A stretch of 64,000 bases of DNA from Diphasiastrum complanatum (GCA_029204225.1 CM055100.1:13428444-13492443), one strand, 5' to 3'; counted from the first letter of the stretch, positions 44,843 to 56,940 are shown. Notes: generated from the sequence alone by a model not told the origin. A program made the numbers and translations.

Positions 44843-45420
44843 ATGAAATCACGCAGCCAGATCATGCTTCTTGAAGATCAGCTGACAAATCTACGATGGG
44901 ATGGCAGAGACCTTACCTCTTTTATCAGAAAGATGAAGGATCTATTTTTTTCATTACACAATGCCGGAACAGAGAATGCAGTATCAGCAGAGAAGCAGCT
45001 CACTTATCTGTTAAGAGCTTTACCAAGATCTTTCCAGACAACCCGAACATTGCTAGTGAAGGATCCAACAATGACACTCGAAAAGGCAGTGATCAAGATT
45101 CGAGAAGAAGTCGAAGCCCGTGAGCACCTCGATCACAAGGACGTTTTTGATCAAGCTCTCTATGGCAACAAGGAGAAGCCGAAGAAGTAGTTCAAGCTTA
45201 AGAGGGAGTCAAACCAAAAGTAGGATCGAGACCAACAATCAGAGAGAGCCAACAAAGGTAGTTGGAAGAACAAAGAAAAGCCTAAACAATAGAATGACGA
45301 CATGCAGACGCGAAGGACGTACTGTCGATTCGTGTTGGCTCAATCCGAAGATTGAGTATATCCATTGCCACAAGAAGGGTCATGCATCCATGGATTGCTA
45401 CCAGAACCCGAGGAACAAGT
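44843..45420 (+). pseudogene. Copia Gag remnant (plus strand)
   Basis: Reads KSRSQIMLLEDQLTNLRWDG, then YLLRALPRSFQTTRTLL and KIREEVEAREHLD to 45190, with a zinc knuckle in another frame (YIHCHKKGHASMDC) near 45360. It starts within Gag, so the N-terminus is absent, and it lies head to head with the minus-strand remnant ending at 44830. The CW(L/F)NP phrase before the knuckle is shared by both, so they are one family rearranged by inversion. Confidence 0.8.
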
Positions 45421-45503
45421 AGCCTCAAGGGAAACGGGAGAACAATAATAGTTTTTCCTATGTCGAAGATCCAGAGAGCTCAAAGATGGGCGAAGATAGG
45501 TCG

Positions 45504-45617
45504 AACACTGGAAATTCGACGGCCTATCTGTGTACAGAGTGTGTGCAGCCTCCACATTTGAACAGTGAAAATTCGACGGCCTATCTGTGTACAGAGTGTG
45601 TGCAGCCTCCACATTCG
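45504..45617. repeat. 57-bp tandem duplication
   Basis: Units 45504-45560 and 45561-45617, nearly identical, starting 'aacac/agtg'. The length is 19 codons, so it keeps frame, in a region downstream of the copia Gag knuckle (NSTAYLCTECVQPPH on the plus strand). Confidence 0.85.
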
Positions 45618-47010
45618 TTACATCAAGACGAATAATGTTTGATTTCTGAAGTACTGATCCATCAAGATTTATAGTACTTGGAGATGGATCAAAACATAGA
45701 GTGGATGGTATTGGTTCGTTATGGCTCAATACAAACGGCAGAGACCGACGACTCGAAGATGTTCTCTTCATACCCACACTACAATAAGATTTGCTATCAG
45801 TAGCAAAGATAGCAGATGTTGGAATGTGTGTGACGTTTTCAGACGAAACATGTAATGTCGTTGAAGCCAGCACCAGTTCGTTGATCGCACAAGGAAGATG
45901 CAAAGGCAACCTGCATCATTTGAGGGTACGCCTACCAACAGATTAAGCACATCAAGCCCATGATTCTGCAGATGTTCTATGGCATAGGTGACTATGCCAC
46001 ATGAGCTCAATGGCATTATATCAAGCAAGCCAACTATCTTGTGAATGATCAATATTCATGAATAAAGATACCTAATGTCATTGGAGAGAAGAGAACCTGG
46101 TTGGGCGAGCTCCACTGAACCACAATATACCAACTCACCATGTGTGGGAAGATCACAAGGGCAATAATGGCCAAAGTGGTAGTTGAATGTGGAAATCACG
46201 TTCGGGGAATGGCTATGTAGTGTCAATCTTCAATATTGAAGTGCACTAAATTATGCAAAGAATGTATATTACTTAAAAATTTATGGGATTGCACCTAGAT
46301 TGAGTAGATTTTATGATTCTTGAACAAATGTAAACCACATAAAAGCAACATGTTGATATGCTATAGATATATATAAAATCTCCCAAGTGTGTTATGGCCC
46401 ATAAAAAGTATGTGAAAAGTTGGAGAGTATATTATACCAAGGCCTATGATTGTTTTATTACAACTTGGCATCACCAGTTTGTGTGTCTGTTTCAAACCAT
46501 AGATCAATGCTCATATAATTTGGGGTGTGGAAATATTTCACCAAGACGACCTTATCTGCTTGGAATAGTAACAGGCGCCATGTGGGTTGGGGGGCCAGCT
46601 TGGCAATGATCTCATCCTCATGCCCCTTGATGTCAGACACTTAACACGATAAGGTATAGCCACCAGCGTGCATTTGGGTATTTTCCCTCAAATTCTAGAA
46701 AAAGATTCCTTCGAAGAGAATTTTGTGGACATTGCCATGTTCTGGCTTTCTTTAAAGTTGTTCAACAACCATTTAATCACAGCTTGGCATTGCAATAGAT
46801 TTAGAGGTCATTAGAAAACAAGTGCAACGGTCACTAAAACATCAAGATCCATGTCGAAGACGCTAATAGGAGAGACAAAACAAACAATGTTCCTCGTCAC
46901 AGTAGTGGTGGTGTGGTGGTGGGCACACAACCTTGGTCGATGTGACCAGGAATCCGCCGTACGCCGCATTGGACATAAATTTGACGAATGGAGTATTTCC
47001 CTTTTTGGGT
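45618..47010. other. Decayed copia-like tail then unassigned sequence
   Basis: Up to about 46050 the plus strand may continue the degraded copia protein with many stops. The 189-codon minus frame (45340-45909) overlaps it and shows no domain. From 46060 to 47010 nothing is recognised. Confidence 0.35.
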
Positions 47011-47011
47011 A

Positions 47012-47049
47012 CCCCCCTAACCCGCCCCCCCTCCCCCCCCAAAAAAAAA
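47012..47049 (-). other. Strong G-quadruplex candidate next to a T-run
   Basis: On the minus strand the order is a T9 tract, then G8, A, G7, C, G3, TTA, G6: four G-runs with loops of 1-3 bases. It is bounded by GC-rich sequence with CGG and GGTGG repeats (47070-47110). No gene can be tied to it with confidence. Confidence 0.75.
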
Positions 47050-47782
47050 GAAGAAGAATGGGTGGTGGATGCATTTGAGCGGTGGCAGAGGCGGTGGCGG
47101 TGGCACTGCAACAAGAATACATTTCTGTATGCCTCCGCTGCTGGTGGCGGATAAGGCCGTCACTGCAGGGCAACCCAGCCCATCTGGCTATCACTAGAAA
47201 GTGCGACGGCCAGGTCGACTCCTCCAGCCCTTCACTCAGAAGGGTGAGGTCTTCGAGGACTGTGGATCGGGCGGCAGAAACAGTAAAATAGTAGAAGGGA
47301 GAGCTGTGGCTGGGAAGATTTGTAGGATAGGCGATGGAATTGTGTGTGATTCTTGTTTGGTTGCTGTGATTGACTGATAGAATCGGGAAAAATGATGTGG
47401 ATCGGGAATTTTTCTGAGTAATTTAGTGCGAAATTGGATGCTGCAATGCTAGATAATAGTGCGCAGATCATGAACAGCTGAGATATAAATGGACAAGGAG
47501 GTAAGGCAAGTAGGCAATGGAAGAGTAGGCTTGTGGGCGATCCAGTTTTTCTTGCTTCTGGGATAAATTTTTGATTTGATTGAGAGATTAGATTGTGAGG
47601 TGGGCTGGATCCATTTCAGCCAAATAAGAAGCTAGTTGCAATAGCGGAGTTAATTCTAGCTAGGATTGGATTTTGATCCGATTGAGGTTAAATTCTAAGT
47701 TATCTATTTGAGCTAAAGAGGGGCTAGTTGCAAAGGCGCTGCAAGAAAGGGAAAGGTGTGTGTGGTGAGAGAGTGAGGGTGA

Positions 47783-47899
47783 GATGGCAAATTGGGGACT
47801 TGTGCTTGAGCTCATGCGCCTTGCGGCTGCTTCCATGGAGTTGGTGAGTCAAGCCTTGGAGCGTCTGCAAGGATCTTCAAGTCCTTCTCACTCAACATG
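47783..47899 (+). other. Possible first exon, unrecognised
   Basis: ATG 47783 reads MANWGLVLELMRLAAASMEL, helical in character, up to a possible GTGAGTCAAG donor at about 47843, or on to a stop near 47897. The preceding 500 bases resemble a plant 5' leader in composition. No downstream exon was found in the T-rich sequence to 49750, so this is a weak call. Confidence 0.2.
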
Positions 47900-49833
47900 A
47901 ATGACTGTAAAAATGATCTTGCAGCAGTAAGCAAATTGGCATCTACGACTACTAGAATGCCAAAAGGAGAGCACTGCCGCTGCCAGTTTTCCCCTTTCTG
48001 GACTTACTTCCTGAAGTCTTTTCAATTTTTCCTCTTCTATGGAGCATTTCATAATTCTGGACGCTGTGATACAGCTTAAACACTGTGTCTTCGCTCTGGG
48101 TGAGTAGTCCCTACAGACTTTTATTGTTGGCTGCAGTTCCCTCTTTGATCATTTGCCCACTTTGACAAAATAATTGGTAACTTGGCCTGATGTCATTCAT
48201 TCTTCAAGAATTATTTTGTCGTAATCCCAAATAACTCTAAAGAGCAGAAATTTTGTTTTCCTATCGGTTGCTATTTGGCTGTGATGGAAAGACTGAGGAG
48301 TGCAAGATCTTTATCTTTTTTAGAGCTTCTCAGCACTTACTTTTTCTTCCTCTTACACTAACAGTGGCTACTTAAGAATGTTATCTGGCCATCAATTGAC
48401 CCTGACAACTTACGAGGCCAAGCCTCCTCCTATCGTCACTCTTGTGGCTCTGTTATTTGGGAATAAGGGCTGTATACTAAAGGGTCTATTGCATTTTAAG
48501 GCTCCAAATGCTTGTGGCTTCTGAGAGTTTTTAATGCCAGTAAACATTAGAAATGGTTTGTTAACTGGAACATTTCTAAATAAAGGTAATAACTGGGAGT
48601 TAAATTCTTTTGTGCTACAAGATAGAAAATGATCTCGCTGAAAATAAGCGGGAGTAAATGCTTTTATGCTGCAGAATAGAAAATGGTTCTTGCTGAAAAT
48701 AGAGCATCTTAATGCTCCGGCAATGGGATAGCATGTCCCATGGCACACTACAAATTCAAAATGAAAAAGCATTACCTCACATACAAAGCAGGAGCGTAGT
48801 GCGTATGTTGCAATTTGTAGCTATGCCAGTTTTCCGTGAGGTTGCAGCAGTTGTAGATTTATACATTGAAGCACATCTGAAGCGACTTACAGGATTGGTT
48901 TATTGTTGAAGTCCAGAATTTTGCTATTCACTATTGATAATAGGCTAGTCTTTACAGGAACTCAAAAGCTGGTACTTATCAGACACTGCAATTGAATATA
49001 AAGCGTGAAGTAGCTGCAAAATGTCAATTGTTCCGATACGATTTGGGTCTCTTTTGTTTTATACACAATTTAGCAGCTGTGTTGTTCGTCGATCTGAAGG
49101 AATCTGTTGGTGAAGGCAAATTTGAAGCTGGGTAATATTTTGGAAAATGGAATCTGGTGTTCTACTTTTATCATATGCCACAGTGGGATTGTAGACTAAT
49201 GTTCTTGTAAGATGCTCAATTTGAGACATGTTCCTCAATGATGCTCAATTTGAGACATCATAGAACTGTTTCTAGAGCTGAATAATCTCAATTCTAGGTC
49301 TTAGAAACACTTTTCTAGTACTACTTATGCAAAGGATCTTTGTACACAATTTTCTGCAATTGAGCTGATGTTGACATGTTCATACCAACGTTGTTCTCTC
49401 CTCTATGGAACTTTTACCAATTATGTAAGCAATTTATGTTCAACTTCTGTAAAGGACTAAGAGAGTTTTTTTATTTGAACTTGTCTAAGCAGTTTTCTGT
49501 AACATAAGCCTTTTGGATTTTCACACAGATTTTAATGCATCTTGCATGTGTTGGCGTATGGATAGATCTTCCTGCAACTATTGAGTTCCTACATCTATTC
49601 TGAGGACTTTGTATCAGAGCTGTGTAGTCTCCTGGATATACCAGCTAAGAGGCAATGACAATGACACAAAAATCATGTCATATACCCATGAAAATCATAT
49701 TATACAAAGTAATTTAACTTGTCATTGATGTTAAATTCTTGATGGTTATTGGAATGCAGGAATCGAACTGTGAAAAACGTCAGCTTTTTTGGCCTGCACT
49801 CTGTGTGTTTCCAAACATCAATTCCTCCTAGCT
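47900..49833. other. Unassigned T-rich sequence
   Basis: Intron-like composition with no recognisable exon. The frames at 48410-48772 and 48712-48909 lack domains. A direct repeat 'gatgctcaatttgagacat' occurs at about 49213 and 49241. Confidence 0.4.
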
Positions 49834-49846
49834 TTGGATTTGATAC
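49834..49846 (-). promoter_or_regulatory. PBS-like site left of a family A LTR
   Basis: rc reads TGGTATCAAATCC, close to the PBS at 53925 (TGGTATCAAAGCC). It marks the left side of the LTR at 49847-50703, although the LTR end there reads AAAG where CA is expected. Confidence 0.45.
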
Positions 49847-50703
49847 CACTTTCAAGTTCACCACCAAGATCCAAATAGGAAGCTAATTTACATAACACAA
49901 GGGACGACCAACCCAACGAACTCTAGATCAATCGGATCTAGCCCCCAAGCTATGGACCACTAGCAGTCACTCACTAACAAACTCACAAGAGGGAGAGATG
50001 TGAATCTAGCAGCATGTAGTTACAACTCACATAACAATGACCAAAGTACATACACATAAGAGGAAGTGCTTCTTGAAAAAACTAAGTAAAAGCAAGCTCC
50101 TCTCCTCAGGTAGGGAGAGGATAGAGCTCATTCAAACTCGTGTAGAGAGAGAAGATTCAACAAGCAAATCTCACCAACAAGGTTTGACTCAAAAACTTAA
50201 CTTACATAATGATCATAAGGAGAAGTACATATAGAGCTTGTGGACATCCCTCCTTGCATGCTATTGGACCCCTAGTCATAGCCTCTTCAATTCTATTGGA
50301 CCCCTAATCATCACCTCCTTAATCTTATTGGACCCCTCTTGAAGAGTTCTTAATTCCTATTAGACCCCTTGACAAAAACCGACTCTTTGACTTCATCACT
50401 CATCAAATTACATTATCACAAGTGTCAAACCCTATTCATATGCCTATCTAGCTCGAGATTGCATCATAACTCACTTTTGGCTCAATAGAGGCATTACATG
50501 GATTTTGCCAATTTGCCATCTATGCCAATTTTTGGCCCTATCACAACTCTACACAAAGAAGCTTGACACAAAAACTTTATGAAACCCCTAAAGCTATGAT
50601 AAACTATTTTACACATGAGGAAACATGCTCCACACATACGAAATGTACTTTCAAACATAAAAAACATGAAATTGCCAAGCTAGCTTTTTGCCAATTAGTC
50701 ACA
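49847..50703 (-). mobile_element. Copia family A LTR with PBS on one side and PPT on the other
   Basis: The right end is fixed by a PPT-like rc TTTTTTGAGGAG followed by TGTGACTAATTGGC, matching the 3125 boundary. It contains 'ctctcctcaggtagggagag' (about 50099) and repeats of 'attggacccct' seen also as 'attggacca' in the 2306-3125 LTR. A PBS-like site on its left implies it once also served as a 5' LTR of a second unit. Confidence 0.6.
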
Positions 50704-50730
50704 CTCCTCAAAAAATAGCTTGGAAAGGTA

Positions 50731-52076
50731 CTAGATCATTTGAGAAGTTTGTGAAACTTTTTGAGTGGATCCTTTTTTATGAATATGAAGTAGAAAACCA
50801 GAAAAAGGATGCATCATAGCATCACCTCCAAATCCATGATAAGATCTCTTTGGTAGAAATCTCTTGCCAATATCTTTGAAGAGTACTCCACCAATTTGCC
50901 ACAATTTCAATGTGCCTCCTCCATGCTTGATGATGATCTTTGATTTGAAAGTTGAACCTGCATGAAGATGGCTGCACCATAAAGATAGAAATCCGAGGCT
51001 TCCATGCCTCATAAATGTCACAAAGATCATAAAGATCAAGATCATAAGATGAGCAAAAGTGTAGATCTTCAAGATTAAGCATACTAGCTTGACTAGTCCA
51101 CATAATATGAACTTTATCCATGATGGATCTAATGTTGAAATCAAATGCAATATTGATCTTTTTGAGACTAAACACTTGCTCAAGGATGTAAGTGTCCTTC
51201 AAGGATGATTCACTTAATCTTAAGAGAAATTTACAAAATGTCTCAAAACATGTAAAAACATGATTTTTTAAATTTTGAGCAACAAGCTCAATCTTGCTTT
51301 TACTAAATCCAAGAGCATACTTTTGATAACATAGTCTCTTGCTTTCAAATAACTTATCCAAGCCTTTCAAGACAAGAAATATGTCCATATAATAGGCATC
51401 ATACAAAACTAGTATTGCCACTCTTGAACTTTGAGATGTAGAAATCTCAATAAAGCAAGATAGTGCATCAAGCAATGGAAGAAAAGCATAAGTGAGAATG
51501 TAAAAGTGAGTACCACCTAAGAATTGCCTCTCCCTACCATAAAAGATGAGCCATAAGAACTTGGCCATCCATCTTGAAGATCCCCTTGAAATCAGGTTTG
51601 AGGAGGCTCCTCCTCAAACCTCGACCCTTCACATCTTGATAATCTTCAATAGATATGATTTGAGATGCATCTTGAGATGCCTTTAGCTCAGCCCCTTCCA
51701 AGGGTGAATGTAGTCCTTCATAAAATATTTCCAAGGGAATCTGTGCAAAGCAAGAACCTCCAAAGACACTAAGGTGATCAACCTTAGGCTTATTGAATAA
51801 TACTTCATATGGTCTATTTCCTCCAACAAAAAATGCCTTCAATGTATCCCACGTTTCTTTTGGTCCTTCTGAATCTGAAATATAGGGAATAATTGCATCT
51901 CTAACTGATAGGTTGATGACATTCAAGACTTTCTGTTTTCTCCTATCAAATGTCTGCTGATCTTCTTCAATGACTGGTCTTGTCTCTTCACCTGTCACGA
52001 TCTCCCATAGCTCCTTTTCCATCAAAATGTTCTTCAGTTTGAATTTCCAAACTGCATAGTTGTCGGCACCTTCCAA
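50731..52076 (-). pseudogene. Chimeric copia derivative: family B Gag joined to family A integrase end and the non-RT segment
   Basis: ATG 52076 opens a Gag of a different type from family A (NYAVWKFKLKNILMEKELWE, then DRRKQKVLNVINLSVRDAI). At about 51830, after TLKAFF, it passes directly into the family A integrase end (PYEVLFNKPKVDHLSVFGGS) and on to KASQDASQIISIEDYQD. After a frameshift near 51550 the last 248 codons repeat the segment found at 3252-4010 (ILVLYDAYYMDIFLVL, WWSTLQRYWQEISTKEIL). Protease, integrase core, RT and RNase H are absent. The element is non-autonomous and broken. Confidence 0.8.
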
Positions 52077-52189
52077 TTTGCTTGACTAAGGACACTCTCA
52101 CTTAGAGTTGCCATTACTGGATAGATGAGTCTAGATCACAAAATTTATCACACCACAGAACTGTAAAAAATAATTTTGGTTGGACACCT

Positions 52190-52441
52190 GATATCGGTAC
52201 GATGCGTGGGTGCACGACTGCTCGAAATTCTCTTTAGCTCGCGTGCGTGGATCCGATATTGGTACGGGTATGCGATATCAGTATGACGCACGAATGTACT
52301 ATTGTTCAGTATTTTCTTTACTTTTGGTGCGTGGATTCGATATTGGTACGGATATGCTATATTTGTACGACGCGCGGATGTATGACTATTCAGGATTTTT
52401 CCTACCTCTGGCGCGTCGATCCGATATTGGTACGGAAAAGA
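52190..52441. repeat. 84-bp tandem repeat, exactly three units
   Basis: Units 52190-52273, 52274-52357 and 52358-52441 are each 84 bases, with substitutions but no indels. Each ends 'cgatattggtacgg'. On the plus strand they stay open as 28-residue repeats (RGSDIGTGMRYQYDARMYYC-type) within a frame 52210-52548; on the minus strand they lie in the copia leader. Confidence 0.9.
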
Positions 52442-52698
52442 TGAAAAGTCGAGGGAATATCAGAACTTTTAGAGGGAATATTCTAGATTCTCCACTTCGG
52501 CGCGGCGGCTACGTCGTCTCCTCTTTGCAAAGATTTCGAAATATGTGATCGTTCAAAAGACCGAGATCAGTAATGTGAAAAGTATGAAGCCTCCTAACTC
52601 TAAATGGCAGTACTAGACATTGTCTAGTGTGAGTTGCGGTACTCCAAACAGACAAATGAGAGATTTCTTGGCAAACCTCTCACACAAATAGCACTTTC

Positions 52699-52900
52699 CA
52701 CAACAACTCAGAAGTATTGTAAAAATCTCCCCCACTCAACAAATTTTCAATCTGTCTGATACTGCCTTGGCCTTTTTGATACCTCTGGGACTCTGCTTTT
52801 CACAACAACTAGGAAGTGTTGTAAAAATCTCCCCACTCAACAGATTTTCAATCTGTCTGATGCTGCCCTGGCCTTTCTGATGCCTCCGACACTACGTCTT
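52699..52900. repeat. 102-bp tandem duplication
   Basis: Units starting 'cacaacaact' at 52699 and 52801, about 90% alike by eye, containing the phrase 'ttttcaatctgtctgat'. Confidence 0.85.
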
Positions 52901-53070
52901 CGTTTCCCACTAATGATTATGATCTCCAAACCTGCAAAATACACCAAAGAATGATTTCTTCCAACCGTTTTTGTCTCTCCAAGCTTTCACCTCCTGTGAA
53001 GGACTTTCTCACTTCATTGCGGAGCCTGTGACAAGTTGTATCCACTGATCAGACACTCAGGAATATCGCT

Positions 53071-53082
53071 GCTCTGATACCA
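53071..53082 (-). promoter_or_regulatory. Copia primer-binding site (family B)
   Basis: rc is TGGTATCAGAGC, the exact initiator-Met-tRNA complement, abutting the LTR at 53083. Confidence 0.92.
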
Positions 53083-53333
53083 TGCCAACAATCAGATATG
53101 CAACATCAAGCATTCACCATAAGCATTCACCACAAGAAGGCGGAAGAAGAACATGCACAATCACAGTATCACTCTACAGCATACTGAATGTAAAATGTAC
53201 AAATAAACCTTGAACCCCTGATAGACAGAGAAGACTAATAGACTACCCTACGGCTAATGACAGCTGGTCATAGTTGTCAACATTAATGTACCTCGTAAAC
53301 AGTAACAATGAAGTTTATCATTGATTTCTAACA
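53083..53333 (-). mobile_element. 5' LTR of copia family B (251 bp)
   Basis: In minus orientation runs TGTTAGAAATCAATG to GATTGTTGGCA, then PBS. There is no second copy of this LTR in the window. It abuts, at 53334, a family A LTR in the opposite orientation, which it appears to truncate. Confidence 0.8.
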
Positions 53334-53924
53334 ATCTAGAGAGACACCAAGATCTCAACCATGATTATACACTCAAATATGGAGACTCGGATTAGCTCAT
53401 GATAGTGTAGGTTGCAAACACTTGGCTTGATGGTAGAGGGCTAGTGACATTGCACATCATAAACTCATTTGTCAATATGCACCAACCAATCAAAGAACGA
53501 GGTGATTTTAGAGAGGTCCAATCATTGAGTTTCATTGCCACTCTTCATGGTTCTCGAGCTACTATGAGTGAAAGTGAGAGTGAGATTGAGTCCACACTTA
53601 GTTTTTTGATGAGAGATTTGGAGTTTGTGTGCTCCAACACTTAGATTATTTTCTACTTTTTCTCGCTACCTGAGAGCTTGACGTTGTATTCTCTCTCTAC
53701 CCGAGAGCAAGCCATTTTCATACTTAGTTTTTTTCATCTAAAGTTGTCTCTCATTATGTGTGATGAATGGTGAATGATAGATGCATGTATTGAGTGCCCT
53801 TGCCTTAGATTTTTCAAGCTAGTTTGCTTGTATCTTGTGAATGATAGATCTACGTGCAATCACACACACATTAGGAGATCAATCACATTGTTTGAGATGT
53901 CCTCACACGTGTGAAAAGTACACA
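53334..53924 (+). mobile_element. Family A LTR (plus strand), left end truncated
   Basis: Ends 'cacacgtgtgaaaagtacaca' at 53924, followed by a PBS. It contains 'ctctctctacccgagag' near 53690, the complement of the hallmark in the other family A LTRs. It starts abruptly at the family B LTR. Confidence 0.7.
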
Positions 53925-53937
53925 TGGTATCAAAGCC
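53925..53937 (+). promoter_or_regulatory. Primer-binding site of the plus-strand family A copy
   Basis: TGGTATCAAAGCC abuts the LTR end ACA. Internal copia sequence after about 54250 is missing; gypsy sequence follows. Confidence 0.85.
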
Positions 53938-54269
53938 TATCTAAGATTTGATTGCATGCATCAAGTGTGATGAGATTTTTGGCTTGAAATCTTGATTTTG
54001 GGAGTGTAGTTGAATCTCAATAGCTATTGTGAGAAATTGTCAACAAGTTTGATCTTTTGTATTTGGCAATTGAGGCCAATTTGCATTTTAGACTTAGAGA
54101 TAGACATTTCAAAGTTATTTTAGTCTAAATGTTTTTTAATTACCACTTTTAGAAAGTGAGTAAAAGTAGAAGGCCGATTTTGGACACATTCAAATTTGAA
54201 TGTTAGATACATTGAATCTAGTTTCATATTATAGTAGGGTTTTTGATCTAGAAGTTTCTATGGAGGGAA

Positions 54270-54480
54270 ACCAAGCTCATTAATGAGGCATGGACCTGTG
54301 TAAAGCGAAAAGAATCAAAGCAGCTGGTTTGTTACATCCGTTGGAAATTTCCAGCAAGAAGTGGGGAAGTATTTCCATGGATTTTGTGGTCGGACTTCCC
54401 AAGCCTGGAAAGGGTCACGACTCCATTTGAATAGTAGTTGACAGGCTTACCAAGATGGCTCAAAAATAGATGTAATTGAG
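54270..54480 (+). pseudogene. Ty3/gypsy integrase fragment
   Basis: Reads AAGLLHPLEISSKKWGSISM, then DFVVGLPKPGKGHDSI, stop, VVDRLTKMAQK. This is the start of the integrase core including the first catalytic aspartate (MDF), in chromovirus-type wording. Only about 60 codons remain. Confidence 0.8.
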
Positions 54481-54820
54481 AGTCACAATTGACGATTGGA
54501 CATGGAATTTGGAGGAATGAATGATTGAGTAATGTGGTATAAGTGGATGGATGGATGACTAGGCAACATGAGTGATGTACCTAATGTGCTCCTATGTGGT
54601 CACTAATTGGAATCTGTAGGAGAATTTCCTCATCCAACTTAAAATCCTATTTTCAAAATCCAATAAAGACAAATCAAATAGGTTAAGAAGTGGTTTCTCC
54701 TTTCTTGCCACACCGTAGTTCATTCGCAAGGGAGGAATGTCTATTCACAAAATATTAGTCAAGCTTAAGATGAAACCCTAGCCTCTAAAAAGCATTAACC
54801 TTAATCCATCAAAGTCCAAT

Positions 54821-54822
<2 letters not shown>
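54481..54822. other. Unassigned sequence
   Basis: Nothing recognised between the gypsy fragment and the microsatellite. Confidence 0.4.

Positions 54823-54880
<58 letters not shown>
54823..54880. repeat. (CT)n microsatellite
   Basis: An uninterrupted CT dinucleotide tract of about 58 bases. Confidence 0.97.
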
Positions 54881-54883
<3 letters not shown>

Positions 54884-55476
54884 CATCATGACCTTCATCT
54901 CCACCCACTATTAACAATGAATGTATTTTCAACCACAGTTTGAATGTTGAAAGGGATGTATTGAGGGATGATAAGAGAACTAATTTTTATTGTTACATTC
55001 TCATCGTTTTGGAACAAGATTGTTAAAAAAATGGAGGAGTCAATCTAGAGAATCTGAGCTGCTGTGCAAAGAATTTTCGCAAGAAAATGAACTCAATCCA
55101 AATGTCATATTCAATTATATGAGCAAATGAATTCGACATAAGAGGGATGCCATTTAGGATGCACACCGGACAAGCAGGTCAAAGTTTGTTTGGTGTTCTA
55201 AACAAGATTGGATGGCCTACAAGGATGAGACCAAAGACCTAGAAAAACTCTATGTATAGGACACTGCGACGAGTATCCATTGTTTCGTATCATAATTTAG
55301 ATCACATATTACAAGTATGCCAATATGCATAGTTCTTTGTAATAAACCTAAATCCAAGAGTTATTGTACAAACTCTTAGCTACGTAGTAAACTAGCTACC
55401 AATGTCCATTTTAGAAGATGTCTTGAATGTTTACTATGTTTGTAAGATTATTTAGATGTATATAGAATTGGTAGGG

Positions 55477-55477
<1 letters not shown>
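54881..55477. other. Unassigned sequence
   Basis: No gene or repeat of note is seen on either strand. Confidence 0.4.
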
Positions 55478-55521
<44 letters not shown>

Positions 55522-55539
55522 TGTGTGTGTGTGTGTGTG
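55478..55539. repeat. Compound (GA)n-(GT)n microsatellite
   Basis: A GA tract to about 55519, then 'tagtgtgtg...' GT units to about 55539. Confidence 0.95.
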
Positions 55540-56940
55540 CAAAGCATTCACATAGTTCCTCTTGCTTGAGCAAGACCAAACCCTTTGAAACCTTTATTCA
55601 TAAGCCAACAAGGCAAAATATAGCTGAGAAGTAAAATACAGTAGGCTAAGCCGTCTTGTTACCGTATCAAGGCGAAACAAAATTATGTTCCACTTTGCAA
55701 GCTTTTATGATAGCTTAATGATAGTTTATGAGAGCAGTATATAAAAAGAAGGATAGAGAGGTCAGCGATTGACTCGCTGTGTATTATGATCTACTATACA
55801 TGAGCATAAACCAATTCATGTACATCGATGTAGCAGCGAACAGTAGGAGCAGAATTAGAAGTGTACGTGGTTGTCAGCCGCATGATACTACATCAATGTG
55901 TTTGTATCAAAATCTATAATTGTGTTCATAACAATCTCATAGTGTTCACAATAGACCCTACACTCAAAATATTCCTTTGGAGTGATAATCTATTTTGCAA
56001 GTAAACAAGCTACTCGTTAAAGATAGGTAACACCAACTGATACAATGCTAGTTTTAATGCACAATGTCAATCTCATCAAGTCTAATAACATCCTACTACG
56101 TGCGATTAATTTCAATGAAGAAGTTCATCACATTGAACATGATGAACTCTGAGCACTACATATGTGAATCATTGTACTTGCCGATGATCAACAACACTCA
56201 ATTGGCAATGATGATGAGATAACAAAGCCATTCCAGGGGATCAACGGGAAAGACGGACTCCATCCTTTGTGGCTCAATAAATTAGGACAATAGATGCTAT
56301 CCATAGCCACTTTTGAAAGGCAGGAAACAGCCCATTTCTCATGTATATCAACTGGCAACAGAAGAAATTCAGAGAAGACAAAACCTTGGGCACAGAATTT
56401 ACTTCAATTTTTCATTTGAATTTTCTTAGCTTTCTACATCACAACAATGGACCTCAAGTTTCACGATAGCATCAAGAACAAATTGCAATTGACATTTCAA
56501 CAAAGCTGTACAAATAATTCCAGGATTGAGGGAACAGTTATGAAACCCAAACAACTTTCACATAAAGCACTGAACTTTGAAGAGGATCGTCGAATTGGTT
56601 AACTGAAATTTAACCAGTCCTCAACACGTAAGTGACAAAGCAAATTATTGCACGAAGTTGTGACGACTTAAAAGCCTCTGAAATGCTATTGGATGTTTGA
56701 CAACTTTCTTTCCATGGGCCTTAACATGCATCTAATACAATTTCAGTTACTTTCATGTATTACACTGCCTCCACTTAGTTGGCTGAGATGCGTAAAAAAG
56801 TAGATGGCAGGAAAAAGCAGGAACTATATACATGACACTGAATCTAAGAATGTTGGCCAAAAGTTCGCAATGACCAGCAGAACAGGCTTGTGAGAGTTGT
56901 GCTAATGACGACTGAAAACTAAAATTCAAATAAATAGCCA
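55540..56940. other. Unassigned; the right part is probably the 3' region of the F-box-like gene
   Basis: No coding sequence is recognised from 55540 to 56940. The last few hundred bases follow the stop codon at 56941 on the minus strand and would include its 3' untranslated region. Confidence 0.4.

Larger units (their letters stand above)
52077..53070 (-). other. Leader of the family B unit with two tandem repeat blocks
   Basis: Untranslated leader between PBS (53071) and Gag ATG (52076). It contains an 84-bp repeat in three copies (52190-52441) and a 102-bp repeat in two copies (52699-52900), both described separately. Confidence 0.6.

Noticed and set aside
46811-47194. 127-codon minus-strand frame
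   Set aside because: Low-complexity Thr/His/Gly composition from GC-rich repeats and the G-run tract; overlapping frames on both strands; no domain.
48410-48909. Overlapping frames of 120 and 65 codons on opposite strands
   Set aside because: No domain, start context or splice structure; composition is intron-like.
49755-49785. tRNA T-loop-like 'ttcgattcc' on the minus strand
   Set aside because: No A-box at the right distance and no cloverleaf; a single short match.
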